This document shows, in pieces, positions 47,484 to 58,415 of a stretch of DNA of 64,000 bases. Origin of the DNA: Thamnidium elegans (taxonomy: Eukaryota > Mucoromycota > Mucoromycetes > Mucorales > Mucoraceae). The DNA lies in NCBI GenBank assembly GCA_025201345.1, contig JAIXMG010000016.1, positions 62,001 through 126,000 on the forward strand, given 5' to 3'. A model generated the notes under the pieces. The model ran no database searches and was not told the DNA's origin. It worked only from the letters and a program-made list of their open reading frames with translations. A program made the translations under genes and the position numbers. Numbering within the stretch: the first letter of the stretch is position 1; each line of letters begins with the position of its first letter.

Positions 47484-47537
47484 ACAATTGACGTAACTAC
47501 AACAATTGATGTAACTACGACAATTAATGTACGTCCG
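47484..47537. repeat. 18-nt tandem repeat with TGACGTAA core
   Basis: Almost three copies: CAATTGACGTAACTACAA, CAATTGATGTAACTACGA, CAATTAATGTACGTCCG. The first copy contains a CRE/ATF-like TGACGTAA. Confidence 0.7.
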
Positions 47538-48249
47538 TACATTATATGCCAATAATGAGCACTTATGTACATGAAAGTACGATTTTTTTTTTTTTATTAA
47601 CGTATAAATACGAGTATATACAAAACAAAGTGCAGTACAATATATCATGATGATTAAGTAGATCTCCTTTAATTTTTCTACTGGGTGGTATCGACCATTA
47701 CATCTTTTTCAACCAAGTAAAATTTTATAACAAGAGATACCGTTCCTAGTTGATACATCATCAAAAAAAAAAAGCAGCTCTCATTTTTGCCCTGATCATT
47801 TAACAAACTTCTATTCTTGTCATATAGCTTTGAATCAGAAGCTATAAAACGTGTCACCGGACTGTGAGGTCCCAGTTTAATTTTCATTAAGAAAACGTTT
47901 TCAAAAAAAAAAAAATTAGTTTAAATCGGATTTGAAACAGCCAAAAAGATCTTATTAAGCCCCATGTTTATTCAAAATGAAAATACCCTACCTATTCTTG
48001 ATGAAAATTGGGCTATACCAAGACTCTTTTAAAGTACTACGCCTAGTATACACATATCTCGACTTGAAACGGCAAATAAACATTTTGACATAATTCGATA
48101 ACTACCAATGGCAAAGTTACTTTCAAATGATTTCTGCTCATTTGCCGTATTCCTGGTTACTGATACCCCCCTCTTTTTTTTGGTTTTTTGCCATTTTGCC
48201 ATTTTGTACTGGGGCCCATTTTAATATAAAATACATTTGTGGTATAAGC

Positions 48250-48274
48250 ATTGTCATATAACGTATATGACAAT
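48250..48274. promoter_or_regulatory. Perfect palindrome upstream of hexokinase
   Basis: ATTGTCATATA, spacer ACG, TATATGACAAT: 11-bp arms around 3 nt, 250 bp upstream of the hexokinase ATG. It has the form of a dimeric repressor/activator site. Confidence 0.5.
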
Positions 48275-48478
48275 CATTTGCCAATCATTTCTTTGATAAC
48301 ATTTATTTTTAGATAACCGCTACTTTACGTTCAGAGCAATACTATAAAAAATCTACTATTCCGTCAAGTCGTAACCTTACTATAAAAGTATGCCATGTTA
48401 CTCAAAACAAAAATATATATATATATGAGGTTAAAATAAAATAAAAATCTTTTTTCTCTTTCTCTTTTTTTTTTTTTT

Positions 48479-48511
<33 letters not shown>

Positions 48512-48523
48512 CGCACACATATA

Positions 48524-50344
48524 ATGATTAGTGAATATTGTCAAAATGACGTAAAACACGTAGTACCTGATATTGATGGTACCGCAGAACAACAAGAAGC
48601 TATGACAAGCCTCTTTCATCAGTTTAATGTAACTACAGCAAGTGCCCGTACTATTGTTAAACAATTTATGGAAGAAATGGGTAAAGGATTGGATCATGAA
48701 GGTGCTACACGTAAGGAAACTCCTCCGAGATTATTTTTCTTTTTTATAAAAGGTATACTAACAAAAGAAAAACAGTTCCAATGATTCCCAGTTTTGTAAC
48801 AGGTCGTCCCACCGGTTCAGAAAAAGGAAAATACCTTGCATTAGATTTAGGAGGAACTAATCTTCGCGTATGTGAATTTGAATTAAAAGGTGATGGAGAG
48901 TTCTCGGTGCATCAACAAAAATATGTAGTAGCCCAGGAACTAAAGACGGGGGAGATGCGTCATCTTTGTGATTTTATTGCAGATTGTGTTGATAATTTTA
49001 TTACTGAATATGGTACACATCATATCAGTGAGAAAATCCAATTAGGTTTCACCTTTTCGTTCCCGGTAAATCAGACCGATATCAACAGAGGTACTTTGAT
49101 GCATTGGACAAAAGGCTTTAACTGTAATAATGCTATCAATAAGGATGTCGTCATCATGTTACAAGATTCTTTTCTTCGAAAGAATATTAGTGTTAATATT
49201 GCTGCTGTAAGTTGAAAAAAAAATTTATATACATGTATACATGTAATGTGATCATTATTGTGTGTGTGTGTGTGAGGGGGGAAGGATAGCTCTTTTTTTT
49301 TATTTTTTTTTTTTTTCCATCATTTTTCCCGAACTCGTTTTGTGTACCAGTACCAAAGCGGGAATCCAGAGAAATCGGTTGGGGGAAAAAGTTTATTTCC
49401 ATTCCAGGTAAACCAGTATCTAATCTTTTGTGTTACTTCTTATTTTATATAGCTTGTAAATGATACTGTTGGTACCTTGATGGCCAACGCCTACAGTCAT
49501 CCTCAAACCTCAATGGGTATTATTCTCGGTACAGGAACCAATGCTGGTAAGTAACCCCCTCACTCAATATATAGATACAAACTAATATTATTATTTTATT
49601 TTATTTTATTTTTTTAAAAAAAAAAAAGCCTACTATGAAAAATTAAGTAACATTACAAAATGGAGAGGAGGAGACCAAGTATTTGAAGAAATGGTTGTAA
49701 ATATGGAATGGGGAGCATTTGACCTTGAACGCCGTGTATTACCTATGACAATGTATGATAACAAAGTAGATCGTGAATCCATCAACCCTCGTCAACAATT
49801 ATTTGAGAAATTGATTTCTGGCATGTACTTGGGAGAAGTGGTACGTAACGCAGTGATTCATTTGATTGATCAACTTATTTTGTTTAACGGTGAATCTTCC
49901 ACCGGCTTGAATGAACAATGGGGTTTTGAAACTGCTTATATGTCTACTATTGTTGTCGATGAAACACCAGAGCTTGAAAAAATTCGTCATATCTTGGAAG
50001 ATACGTTGCAGGTACCTTCTACGACCTTTGGTGATCGTCAATTAGTAAAGTCTATCTGTATTGCTGTCGGACGCCGTGCTGCTCGTCTCTCAGCTTGCGG
50101 TGTTGCTGCTGTATTGGCTCATACAGGCGAACTTGAAGCAGGTGCTAATGTTGCTATTGATGGTTCAGTTTATGAATTCTTTCCTAAATTCCAAACCTAC
50201 TTGACTGAAACTCTTGATGAGCTCTTTGGTCAAGAGGTTGCACAAGGTATTAAATTCACATTGGCAAGGGACGGGTCTGGCTTTGGTGCTGCTATGATTG
50301 CTATGATGGCTCATAAGGCTGCTTTAGCAAAAGCTGAAAAATAA
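48524..50344 (+). CDS. HXK: Hexokinase
   Basis: Exons 48524-48710, 48776-49206, 49453-49546 and 49629-50344 give 475 aa. It phosphorylates glucose with ATP at the entry to glycolysis. Motifs: LPMIPSFVTGRPTGSEKGKY, LALDLGGTNLRVCEF (phosphate 1), FTFSFPVNQTDINRGTLMHW (sugar-binding), LVNDTVGTLMA (phosphate 2 region with catalytic Asp), LGTGTNAAYYEK, NMEWGAFD and DGSVYEFFPKF. The first intron (48711-48775) must end at ACAG 48775 to read ATLPMIPSF. The third intron (49207-49452, 246 nt) is unusually long for this window and holds a GT microsatellite near 49260-49274. Confidence 0.95.
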
Positions 50345-51445
50345 TTTCTATCACTCCCTTTTTTTTCTATAATGTTTTGACATCATATCCAAATAAATTT
50401 CTCATTTTATTTTTACATAATACCATTCGTGTCTCGATACAGCAATAGAGTTTCCGGATTTTACGTTTATGACAGGTGAGAAAAAAAAAAAAAAGGACAA
50501 GTTTTCCATTTTATACAGTCTCTCCCGACCTTTTTTTCTTTTTTTTTTTTACCCGCTTATTTCAACAGGAAGAAACAGTAAAATCAGGAACCCGTAATAC
50601 GTTATCTCTTCTGATAAAGTACTTGTTTATTTGTAAACTGATAAAATAAAACGAGGGGGGTAACTATATTCTGGAATGAGCATTTTGTTTGCAATACAGA
50701 CGGTATTTTATAAACATCCGGACATTCAGGTGGTATAAGATAGACGCATTACAAATATACTGGGAGTAGCTTGGCATACGCAAATAATTCTATACACACA
50801 GAAAAAAAAGCCTGCTTATCCCACCCTTTTTTTTTTTTTTTCTGTAACCGTTTACCATACCAACGGTACAACCTGGAAAGAATGGTACCCATCATCACTG
50901 ATCGTGACCAAGTTTTTTTTTTAGATGTTGGTTACATAAGCTGTTATATGTGCTGATTTATTTTTTCAGGGGCGACAAATGCATTACAAAAATCAGGAAC
51001 CAAATAAAACACATCAAGAAGTGGATAGTTATTGTACACAACTAGAAAATCTAATGATTCATTATACTTTTCCCTCCCTTTACGTATTGTATACCCAAGT
51101 AATAAGGGGTTGTTCTTCCCGTTTTTTTCTTTTTTTTTTTAAAAAAAAAGGTAATGTGTACAGGATATTTTAGCATCTTGTGTGGGAAATGGGTTTTGTC
51201 AACATGGGAAAAAAAAACCGTATCTTGGGCCCGTAAGTTCCTTATCACAAAACGGGAAGTATAATATACACCGAGAAGTATGTTAACTACGAATTACAAA
51301 TCGAGGTTTAATTTTTCTTTTAGTTTTTCTTTTTTCTTTTTTTACTTACATTAATAATACACTATAATATTTATAAACGAAAAGAATTAATTCAAAGATA
51401 TTATAATTATTATTTTTTGTATGTATACATTACCTCTGTATAGTA
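50345..51445. other. Intergenic, 1.1 kb, no gene seen
   Basis: AT-rich with poly-T and poly-A runs. Short frames (50771-50956, 50979-51173) lack recognisable domains. It lies between hexokinase and the transposon-derived mosaic. Confidence 0.55.
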
Positions 51446-52258
51446 TTACTCGCCATCGGCGGTAGGCTGTGTAGCGCTTCTTTTAAGGAAGGCTACAGCT
51501 TTGTTGTTGAATTGCTCAGTATTGGATTGGCTGGTTTTAGAAGAAAAAACAGGGAAGGTAACACCGAAAAGAAGCATGGCAAGCCCTGATAAACCCATTG
51601 CGAGGGAGGACAATGCATCACGACCATGTGTTGCTTTTCCGGCTTTTACTGCGACGCATTCTTCATTGTAACAAACAAACGCACCATTTACAGACTTCTT
51701 TTTCGTTCCAGAATTGGTAGTTGTAGCACTAATAGGATGAAATAATTTTTTGAAACAAAAAATACAAGTCTGAGAGGAATTATGCTCATTTGTTATACAA
51801 ACAGAACTATAAAGACTATGCTTTTTTGGCTTCCATAGCCCTCCTTGTCTTGCATGACCTTTGGTAGTTGACTCTATTCCGTATCCCCCTATCGCCGACA
51901 AACATTATCGGAATAGACTTACTGCCAGAAGCAACATAATTACGTTCTTTTGAACAAAGTCTGTCTACATATTTTCTCTTTTGTAACTCATACGTTCTTC
52001 TTCGCTTTATTTGTCTTTGACTGTAGTAAAATTCTCGAAGTCTTTCACTTGATTTTATTCGTTTCTTGTAAAAGGTTTCAATATCATTAATGTTTCTGGA
52101 ATCTGCCAATTTTTTTTTCCTTACTTAATTTGTTTTCCAGAACTTGAATTTCTCTTCCTAAAGTAGTCTTATTTTTACTTCTTTGTAACTGCTCACTTAC
52201 CGTTCTTTGCCCACTACCATAATCGATATCCTTTGAGTAAATCTTAAAAGTAGTAGGT
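51446..52258 (-). pseudogene. Fanzor-like (eukaryotic TnpB relative) RNA-guided nuclease fragment
   Basis: Three overlapping minus-strand frames line up as one protein: 52258-52119 (PPTTFKIYSKDIDYGSGQRT), 52109-51890 (ending IPIMFVGDRG) and 51884-51446 (YGIESTTKGHARQGGLWKPK onwards). The last part carries VCITNEHNSSQTCIFCFKKL (RuvC-II-type Glu and first zinc-ribbon Cys pair), CYNEEC (second pair) and GRDALSSLAMGLSGL (RuvC-III-type Asp region), then a natural stop. The layout Glu - zinc ribbon - Asp is that of TnpB/Fanzor C-termini. RuvC-I and everything before are missing, cut off at a junction with a Tc1 transposase fragment. The two frame changes fall in T9 (52110-52118) and C5 (51885-51889) runs. 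Confidence 0.65.
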
Positions 52259-52426
52259 GGTTTTAAGATTATAAATGGAGGACTTCTTGGCTTTTAATTT
52301 ACGAGACAGCTCGCTCCATGCGTGCTCGATGGAGTTGAGGTCTGGGCTTTGGGCAGGCCAGTTCTCCACCAGGATCAATCCGTTCGTATCTTGGTAGATA
52401 TAACCGTCCCCTTCAATATCGGGCAA
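52250..52426 (-). mobile_element. Tc1/mariner transposase fragment joined to the Fanzor-like fragment
   Basis: Minus strand reads NGLILVENWPAQSPDLNSIE followed by HAWSELSRKLKAKK, the end of a DDE transposase catalytic core including the terminal acidic residue (SPDLN.IEH.W). It is truncated on both sides: upstream the frame lacks the other catalytic Asp residues, and downstream it runs into the Fanzor-like reading frame near 52256. No inverted terminal repeats found by eye. Confidence 0.8.
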
Positions 52427-52670
52427 TTGAGTAAGGAAAGGGACTTAGCGCTTTAGGGGAGCTCAAAGTGTTTTTTTCATAATCTTCGTAATCATTTCGC
52501 TTTTTTTGAGTCACCTTCTTAGCATGCGTGTCTAAGAAGGCTTTGGCAAGCTTACCTCTTGGGTGAAGGTGTCTATTAATACCAAGAGTATATTGTTCAT
52601 TATAAAGACTAACGAGTGCTTTGATGTAAGAGAGGATACATTCTTTGCCTAATTCATATTTTTTTTTTGT
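52423..52670 (-). mobile_element. Fragment of a repeated mucoralean protein, possibly tyrosine-recombinase-like
   Basis: Open frame ending at TGA 52423-52425 reads YELGKECILSYIKALVSLYN, then INRHLHPRGKLAKAFL and KKRNDYEDYEKNTL. The pattern HPRG...L......KK..NYEDR is one I associate with high-copy Ndc10/recombinase-like proteins of Mucorales; this is memory without a search. It abuts the Tc1 fragment, so three different element-derived pieces lie end to end on the same strand. Confidence 0.4.
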
Positions 52671-53283
52671 CTTTTTTTTTGTGCATCATATCATACTTTT
52701 TTTTATGTAATGCTAGCATTGTGATACTGATCATTATATTGTAACCTATCTATTCATGCTTCATATGATATGTCTTAAAAGAAACATTAAAAGACAACTC
52801 AGATCATATTTTTTGTCGTTTTTATTGGCTAAACCGCGTTTCAATGGTGTCTCCAAAATGCCTTGTGAGTTGGAGACACATTGTTCACCACTGGCCCACT
52901 TTTATTCAGATACCGCAAAAATTCTAATCACTATATCTTTCTAAACACTTGAAAAAAAAAATATACTCGAGTACTATTTTGATAGTCGCGAAGGATCCTT
53001 GTGTACGGGGGGAGAACCTTCAAGACTTATAACGTAGTACCTTTCGGGTAATACATGATAATATGATTTATTTTTATTTTTTTACTTGTAACAGCCATTT
53101 TAAATAAAGTTTTTTTGTTGTCAATCAACTTTTGTCCCTGAAAACAAAAAACAAAGTGGAGCTTTAAAAAAAGGCATGAATTTCGAAACTGCTAAGCCTC
53201 CCACTAGCAAAAAAAAAAAAAAAATCCTCGAGAATTTTTTTGTTTTTCTTTCCCCTTCTTTTTGCATATATATATACATACAC
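52671..53283. other. Intergenic, no gene seen
   Basis: AT-rich; the frame at 52756-52944 has no recognisable domain. It presumably contains the promoter of the 53284 gene. Confidence 0.5.
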
Positions 53284-53857
53284 ATGTCTTCTCGTTTAGC
53301 TCGACAATCGCTTGACTTATTAAATAGTGAACCTTCAAAAAAGACAAACCAATCAGCTTCGATTGAAACTAAAAAGCAAAAGAAGATTAAATTACCAAAG
53401 ATCAATAAAGGTATTAAAAAAGTAAAACACGAGATTCGTTATGGTAGACATCAAAAGACACGATTATTACAAGAGGAAATTAAAAAGAGAGATAATCCTA
53501 TTGGTAAGTTTTATTGTTTGACAACAACAACAAAAAAAAAAAAACTGTAATTTTTTGACAACCAAAAAAAAAAAAAAAAAAAAATAGTTTCATTAAACGC
53601 CGAGGAAGCAGCTATTGAAGAAAGATTGAAACGTAATGTTCAAATTATGAAGAGAGCTTTAAGGTCGAGCGCTTTAGAAAAGAAGATTCATAGAGAGGTA
53701 TTAAAAAGAGAAAGATACAGGATACGAAAGAGAAAAAAAAAAAAAAGTATAATAATATAATTGGATCTTATAGGTTATAGAAGAAAGAAATGCAAAGAAG
53801 TCCAAGAAATGGACCAGTAAAGTAAAAGGAACAGATGGAGATAGCGATAGCGATTAA
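53284..53857 (+). CDS. Small basic nucleolar-type protein, RPS19BP1/AROS-like (137 aa)
   Basis: Exons 53284-53503, 53588-53697 and 53774-53857 give 137 aa. The N-terminus MSSRLARQSLDLLNSEPSKK resembles AROS (RPS19BP1, 136 aa in human: an Arg-rich start with LxLL then a Lys-rich stretch). The middle is strongly basic (KKQKKIKLPKINKGIKKVK) and the C-terminal half is a charged helix (EEAAIEERLKRNVQIMKRAL) ending in an acidic Ser/Asp tail. The human protein binds RPS19 and takes part in small-subunit assembly. The match is by pattern and length only; another ribosome-biogenesis factor is possible. Confidence 0.6.
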
Positions 53858-54270
53858 AATACATGTAAAAAAAAAAAAAAGTAAATAAAAGTAAAAAAAA
53901 AGGTAAAATAAAAATGATGGTTGTCATAGCAATTGGGGGGGGGGTCTTTTTTTTATTTCTATTTTTGTGCGTGTTTTTTTACTTTTTGTAAAAACTCGTG
54001 TCAAAATGATACACAAGAGAGCAAGTTTTTTTGGTAGCACACTTCTTTGAAATCTAAACTCAACTTATTAATCCTCCCCCTCTTTTTTGCTGTTGCTGCT
54101 TACAGACGGTCCCCCCCGTTTTTTTTTATTGCCCTCTTGAACAACTCCTATTTTTCCCCTTTCAATCTTTTTTTTTTTTTTGCTGAAATAAATTTTATCT
54201 TTTTATCTTTCTTTTTTTTTTTTTCCTCTCTTCTTTTTTCAAAAAAGTTTTTTTTTTTATATATTAAAAC
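53858..54270. promoter_or_regulatory. Septin promoter region
   Basis: 413 nt, very pyrimidine-rich on the plus strand (long CT and T runs from 54100), ending at the septin ATG. No gene seen. Confidence 0.5.
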
Positions 54271-54403
54271 ATGTCTGGTAAGTTTTATTTATTTTTAAAA
54301 AAGGAAAAAAGTACTAACAACAGTATTTAGACCAAAATAATAGTCCTTCTGGCGTAAGTTTTTGTTGTCATCATCACATAATATATTTTTGTTGTCATCA
54401 TCT

Positions 54404-54443
<40 letters not shown>

Positions 54444-55961
54444 TTACAGTTTTACGTAAAAAGTTACAAGGATATGTTGGTTTTGCCAACCTTCCTAACC
54501 AAGTACACCGTAAGAGTGTAAAGAAGGGTTTTCAATTCACTACTATGGTAGTAGGTAAGGGGTGAACTTCAGGAGTGAATAAAGGAATAAAGGGGGATGT
54601 AGAGAAGAAACTAAAAAAGGAGTTTTAATCATTTTTTTTAAAAAAAAGGTGAATCTGGTCTTGGTAAATCAACACTTGTAAACACATTATTCAACACACA
54701 ATTGTATCCTCCTAAAGAAGCTGTTGAATTAACTCATGAAACAACTCAAACTGTTGAAGTTCAATCTATCACATCTGATATTGAAGAAAATGGTGTCAAA
54801 TTAAGATTGACTGTTGTAGATACACCTGGTTTTGGTGATTTTGTTAATAACGAAGAAAGGTAATACTACACGTTTTGTGTAATACTTGCGATATTAATTT
54901 TTTTTATTTTTTTTTTTTTTATATATGATTATTAGTTGGAAGCCTATTTTAGATAATATTGAAGCTCGTTGTGATGCTTATCTTGAACAAGAAAATCGTG
55001 TTAACCGTCGTCGTATGGTCGACAACCGTATTCATGCTTGTCTTTATTTCATCGCTCCTACCGGTCACGCTTTAAAACCTCTTGATATTGAATTTATGCG
55101 TAGACTTCATACTCGTGTTAATTTAATTCCAGTTATCGCTAAAGCCGATACTTTAACTGAAGAAGAAGTTGCTTCTTTCAAGGAAAGAATTTTAGCTGAT
55201 ATTGCTTACCATAAGATTCAAATCTATCAAGCTCCTGTTTATGAATATGATGATCAAGAAACTATTGCCGAGAATAAGGAAATTATGTCCAAAATTCCAT
55301 TCGCTGTTGTTGGTTCCGACAAGGAATTTGAAATTGAAGGTGGTCGTCGTGTTCGTGGACGTAAATACCCTTGGGGTGTTATCGAAGTTGACAATGAAGA
55401 ACATTGTGATTTTGTCAAGCTTAGACAAATGTTAATTCGGTATGTTTACAAATACATACATACTAATAATATTTACTAAAATCAATATAATAATAGTACA
55501 CATATGGAAGAACTCAAGGAATATACAAATGATGTTCTTTATGAAAACTATCGTACTGAAAAGTTGACAGCCATGGGTATTCAACAAGATCCTTCTGTAT
55601 TCAAGGAAGTCAAGTAAGTTTTTTTTAAAAAAAAAAAACTCTTTGTTTTTATTACCGTACTTATTTATTATTATTATTATGTAGCCCTGTTCAAAAGATG
55701 GAAGAGGAACGTCTTGCTCATGAACAAAAGTTAGCAAAGATGGAAGCTGAAATGAGATCAGTATTCCAAGCAAAGGTTCAAGAAAAGGAAGCTAAATTGA
55801 AGCAATCAGAAGAAGAGTTGTATGCTCGTCATAAGGAAATGAAGGACGCACTTGACAAGCAACGTTCAGATTTAGAAGAAAAGAAACGTCGTTTGGAATC
55901 TGGAAGACCTATGACTCCAGAGAAAACTGCTAAAAAGAAGGGTTTCTCCTTCAATAAATAA
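54271..55961 (+). CDS. CDC3: Septin, CDC3/AspB type
   Basis: Seven exons (54271-54277, 54331-54353, 54443-54554, 54649-54859, 54936-55439, 55497-55613, 55685-55961) give 416 aa. Septins polymerise into GTP-binding filaments at the bud neck, septa and hyphal branch points. Motifs: [20 protein letters not shown] polybasic/alpha0 region, G1 [10 protein letters not shown]3 [10 protein letters not shown]4 AKAD, septin-unique element [11 protein letters not shown], and a C-terminal coiled coil (residues about 325-400). The [11 protein letters not shown] start places it with Cdc3/AspB. The first two coding exons are only 7 and 23 nt. Confidence 0.93.
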
Positions 55962-56039
55962 ATCCCCCCTCCTTTCATCATTTTTTTTTAATAATTATAA
56001 TAATAAATATACATTTTTCTCTTCTTTTTCTATCGTCCT

Positions 56040-56851
56040 TTATTTTCTTTCCAAGTAAATACGTCTTGAATTATAACCATGTCCTGGTACATCAACATAA
56101 AGTGTCTTGTATTCCCACTTTTTTTTGTCGTTCTATACACGTAAAAGAAAAAAAAAGGGGGGGGGTTACAACACAAAACGCGATTTTTTTTTTATATATA
56201 TATTCGAGTTACCTTGACCATTTCCAACTTGACAGTACCTTGGTTCTCTGGACCTTCAACATAAAACTTCATAAACAAATGAGGTTCGTTATTATGGTCT
56301 TCAACTACTTGAGAAGTAATTCTTCTATTACGTCTTCTACTATTTCTACTTGGTTCACCGTGACCTTTAATAGGCTCGCCTAAAACAGCCACTAATTCTT
56401 CATGGCTACGAATACGGTCGACTGTATCAGAAAAGATACTCGTTGCGCTTTGAGAACCAAATAGTTCTGAACCAATGTAATAAACAATAGCTGAGGTTAA
56501 AGTAACACCTGCTAAAATAACACCAATATTGACAGTTGTTTTAGAAGCGACAACAACTTTTTTGTTTTTTTTTTTTGAAAAAATAAGTAAGCACTTTTTT
56601 CGGAATTAAACCTTTCTTTCGCTTTTTTTTTTTTTTTTTACCCTTTTGCGGTGTGCTTAATTCACTCCATGGCTTTACTGTTTGCACTCCTATAGCGTTC
56701 GTCTTTTTAGGAACTTGACGAGCAGGGGTTGAAAAAGGTCTGCAACACGTAGTCGACTTTGGAATAAGGCGTAAAGTACTATTACAGAATTATTATTTTC
56801 GGTTTATTTATCATTTTGTATATATTTTACATACCTCAAAGAACGAAGCAT
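56040..56851 (-). CDS. TIM21: Mitochondrial import subunit Tim21
   Basis: Exons 56851-56835, 56778-56642, 56556-56213 and 56132-56040 give 196 aa. Tim21 links the TOM complex and respiratory supercomplexes to TIM23 during presequence import. A mitochondrial presequence (MLRSLSTLRLIPKSTTCCRP) precedes a TM helix (TTVNIGVILAGVTLTSAIVY) and the intermembrane-space domain (IFSDTVDRIRSHEELVAVLG; GEPIKGHGEPSRNSRRRNRR). The 3' end is only 78 nt from the convergent septin stop. Confidence 0.92.
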
Positions 56852-56959
56852 AATAATTAATAATTACTTGTAAAAAAAAAGGGGAGGGGAGAAAAAGGAA
56901 GAAAAAGAAAAAGAAAAAAAAAAAAGAGTGCTAAAGCATGACTAAAAATTAGCTGTGTT

Positions 56960-58307
56960 CTAATTATCCATTTCTGCCAACATATTTTGTATTTTAGTGG
57001 AAGCAACTTTTAAAAGTTTTTTCGATATGGGTGTACGCGTAGAGGAAAGTTTAGGTCTAGGTGGTTCGTCTCTGCCAAAGTATTGGTCGGAAGATATTGA
57101 TTTGGCACTACCGAATGTATCTCTAGCAAATGTATCCTCATTCTTTTCTTCTATTTTGTTGTTGTTTAAAGAAAGTGACATGATACCCAATCTTTCCTTT
57201 TCAACCTCTCTTTCCGCTGCAGGTTCCTGATAACTTAATCGTGTTGAAGGTGGTTGTAATTTTGGTATAAATTGATGATTCGACATCATCAACTGATTAC
57301 GGTTACTGCCCTCAATCGTATGCTCATCCACTCCTTGCTCACGCATCTTTTCCTCACGTAATGCCATTGCTGTCTGTTGTTGAAATACATTACTTTCTAC
57401 TTTACGCGCACCTAATTTGGTGCTACGTTTTGGTTTAAAAGTCTTTTTGGAAATTGCTTTTGGAGCCGGCTTTTCAAACTGATCAAAGAAATCGTCTACT
57501 GCTGCATTCTTGGCTTCGTTAAAGATAGTTGGGCTTTTGGTATCTTGTGGTGTCCAGTCATCAAAGATAGAGGGCTGGGTAGGATCAAAAGTAGAACCTT
57601 TTGTCTCGTGTGACAATTCATCAAAAACAGAAGGCTTTGTCTCCTGTGCTAGCTCATCAAAAATAGAAGAAGGCTGAGGTGTTGTTTGTTTGACGACAGG
57701 TTTAAATATATCAAAGTCATCCGTGTCTATTAAATTAGAGTCCTTGTTCTGATCAAGTTCATCAAAATCAATAAGAGATTGTTGAGGTTGTTGAGAACGT
57801 GTGTCATGTACACTAACAAGTGTATCGGCTTCTTGTTGTGCCTGTCTGGCTAACTTTTCTTTATAAGTTAAACTAGATTTGCTGGTATACTTTGATTTCA
57901 AGTCTTTTAAAACAAGTACACTTTCTCCTAATGCTTCACGTGCTTTGGCATTGCCACCGCGAATCATCAAGTTTAATTGTGAACGTGTCCATGAATCTAA
58001 TATGGTTGACCTAATATACATACATTAAAGATACTACAATAAAATATATCTATACCCAAGTATACACTTACTTTACAAAACTAATATGAACACCGAGGTT
58101 ACGATGAGCAGCAGCACAGTCTTGACAAATAAATATACCAAACGTGATTGAAACCCATGTTGGTCCTTTAACGTGGCAATCAAAACAAGCCTGTATTATA
58201 AGTAAAAATTAGGAGATAACGAGAGGCGCATATGAATTCTATCTCACTTTATTATGCTTTTTTTGAAGTAGAGTTTTAAAAGTGTCAGCTACTTGTAACT
58301 TATTCAT
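56960..58307 (-). CDS. GLO3: ArfGAP of the Glo3/ARFGAP2-3 type
   Basis: Exons 58307-58248, 58190-58072 and 58010-56960 give 409 aa. It stimulates GTP hydrolysis by Arf on COPI vesicles in Golgi-to-ER traffic. The zinc finger is CFDC..16..CQDC and the arginine finger lies in [20 protein letters not shown]. The C-terminal half shows repeated FDELxxETKxS segments ([28 protein letters not shown]), a [15 protein letters not shown] block and the Glo3-motif-like repeats [14 protein letters not shown] near the end. ATG at 58307 begins [15 protein letters not shown]. Confidence 0.93.
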
Positions 58308-58415
58308 GTATGTAAGGTTTAATGAGAAATAGAAAGAGAGGAAGAAAAAATAAAAAAAAAGTGGCCTAGAACACACACACAAAATATTATAATTAATAAA
58401 AATAAGTGCTCCGAC

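Larger units (their letters stand above)
46933..48523. promoter_or_regulatory. Divergent intergenic region between the USP-like gene and hexokinase
   Basis: 1.6 kb without a supported gene. Near the USP-like start it has about 42 consecutive A (46943-46984), a poly-U leader or 5'UTR-intron tract on the minus strand. It also holds an 18-nt tandem repeat (about 47484-47537), a perfect palindrome (48250-48274), and a (TA)n stretch (48484-48511) immediately before the hexokinase ATG. Confidence 0.6.

Noticed and set aside
47069..47887. Three minus-strand short frames upstream of hexokinase
   Set aside because: No domain, no splice continuity, and composition matches the surrounding AT-rich non-coding DNA.
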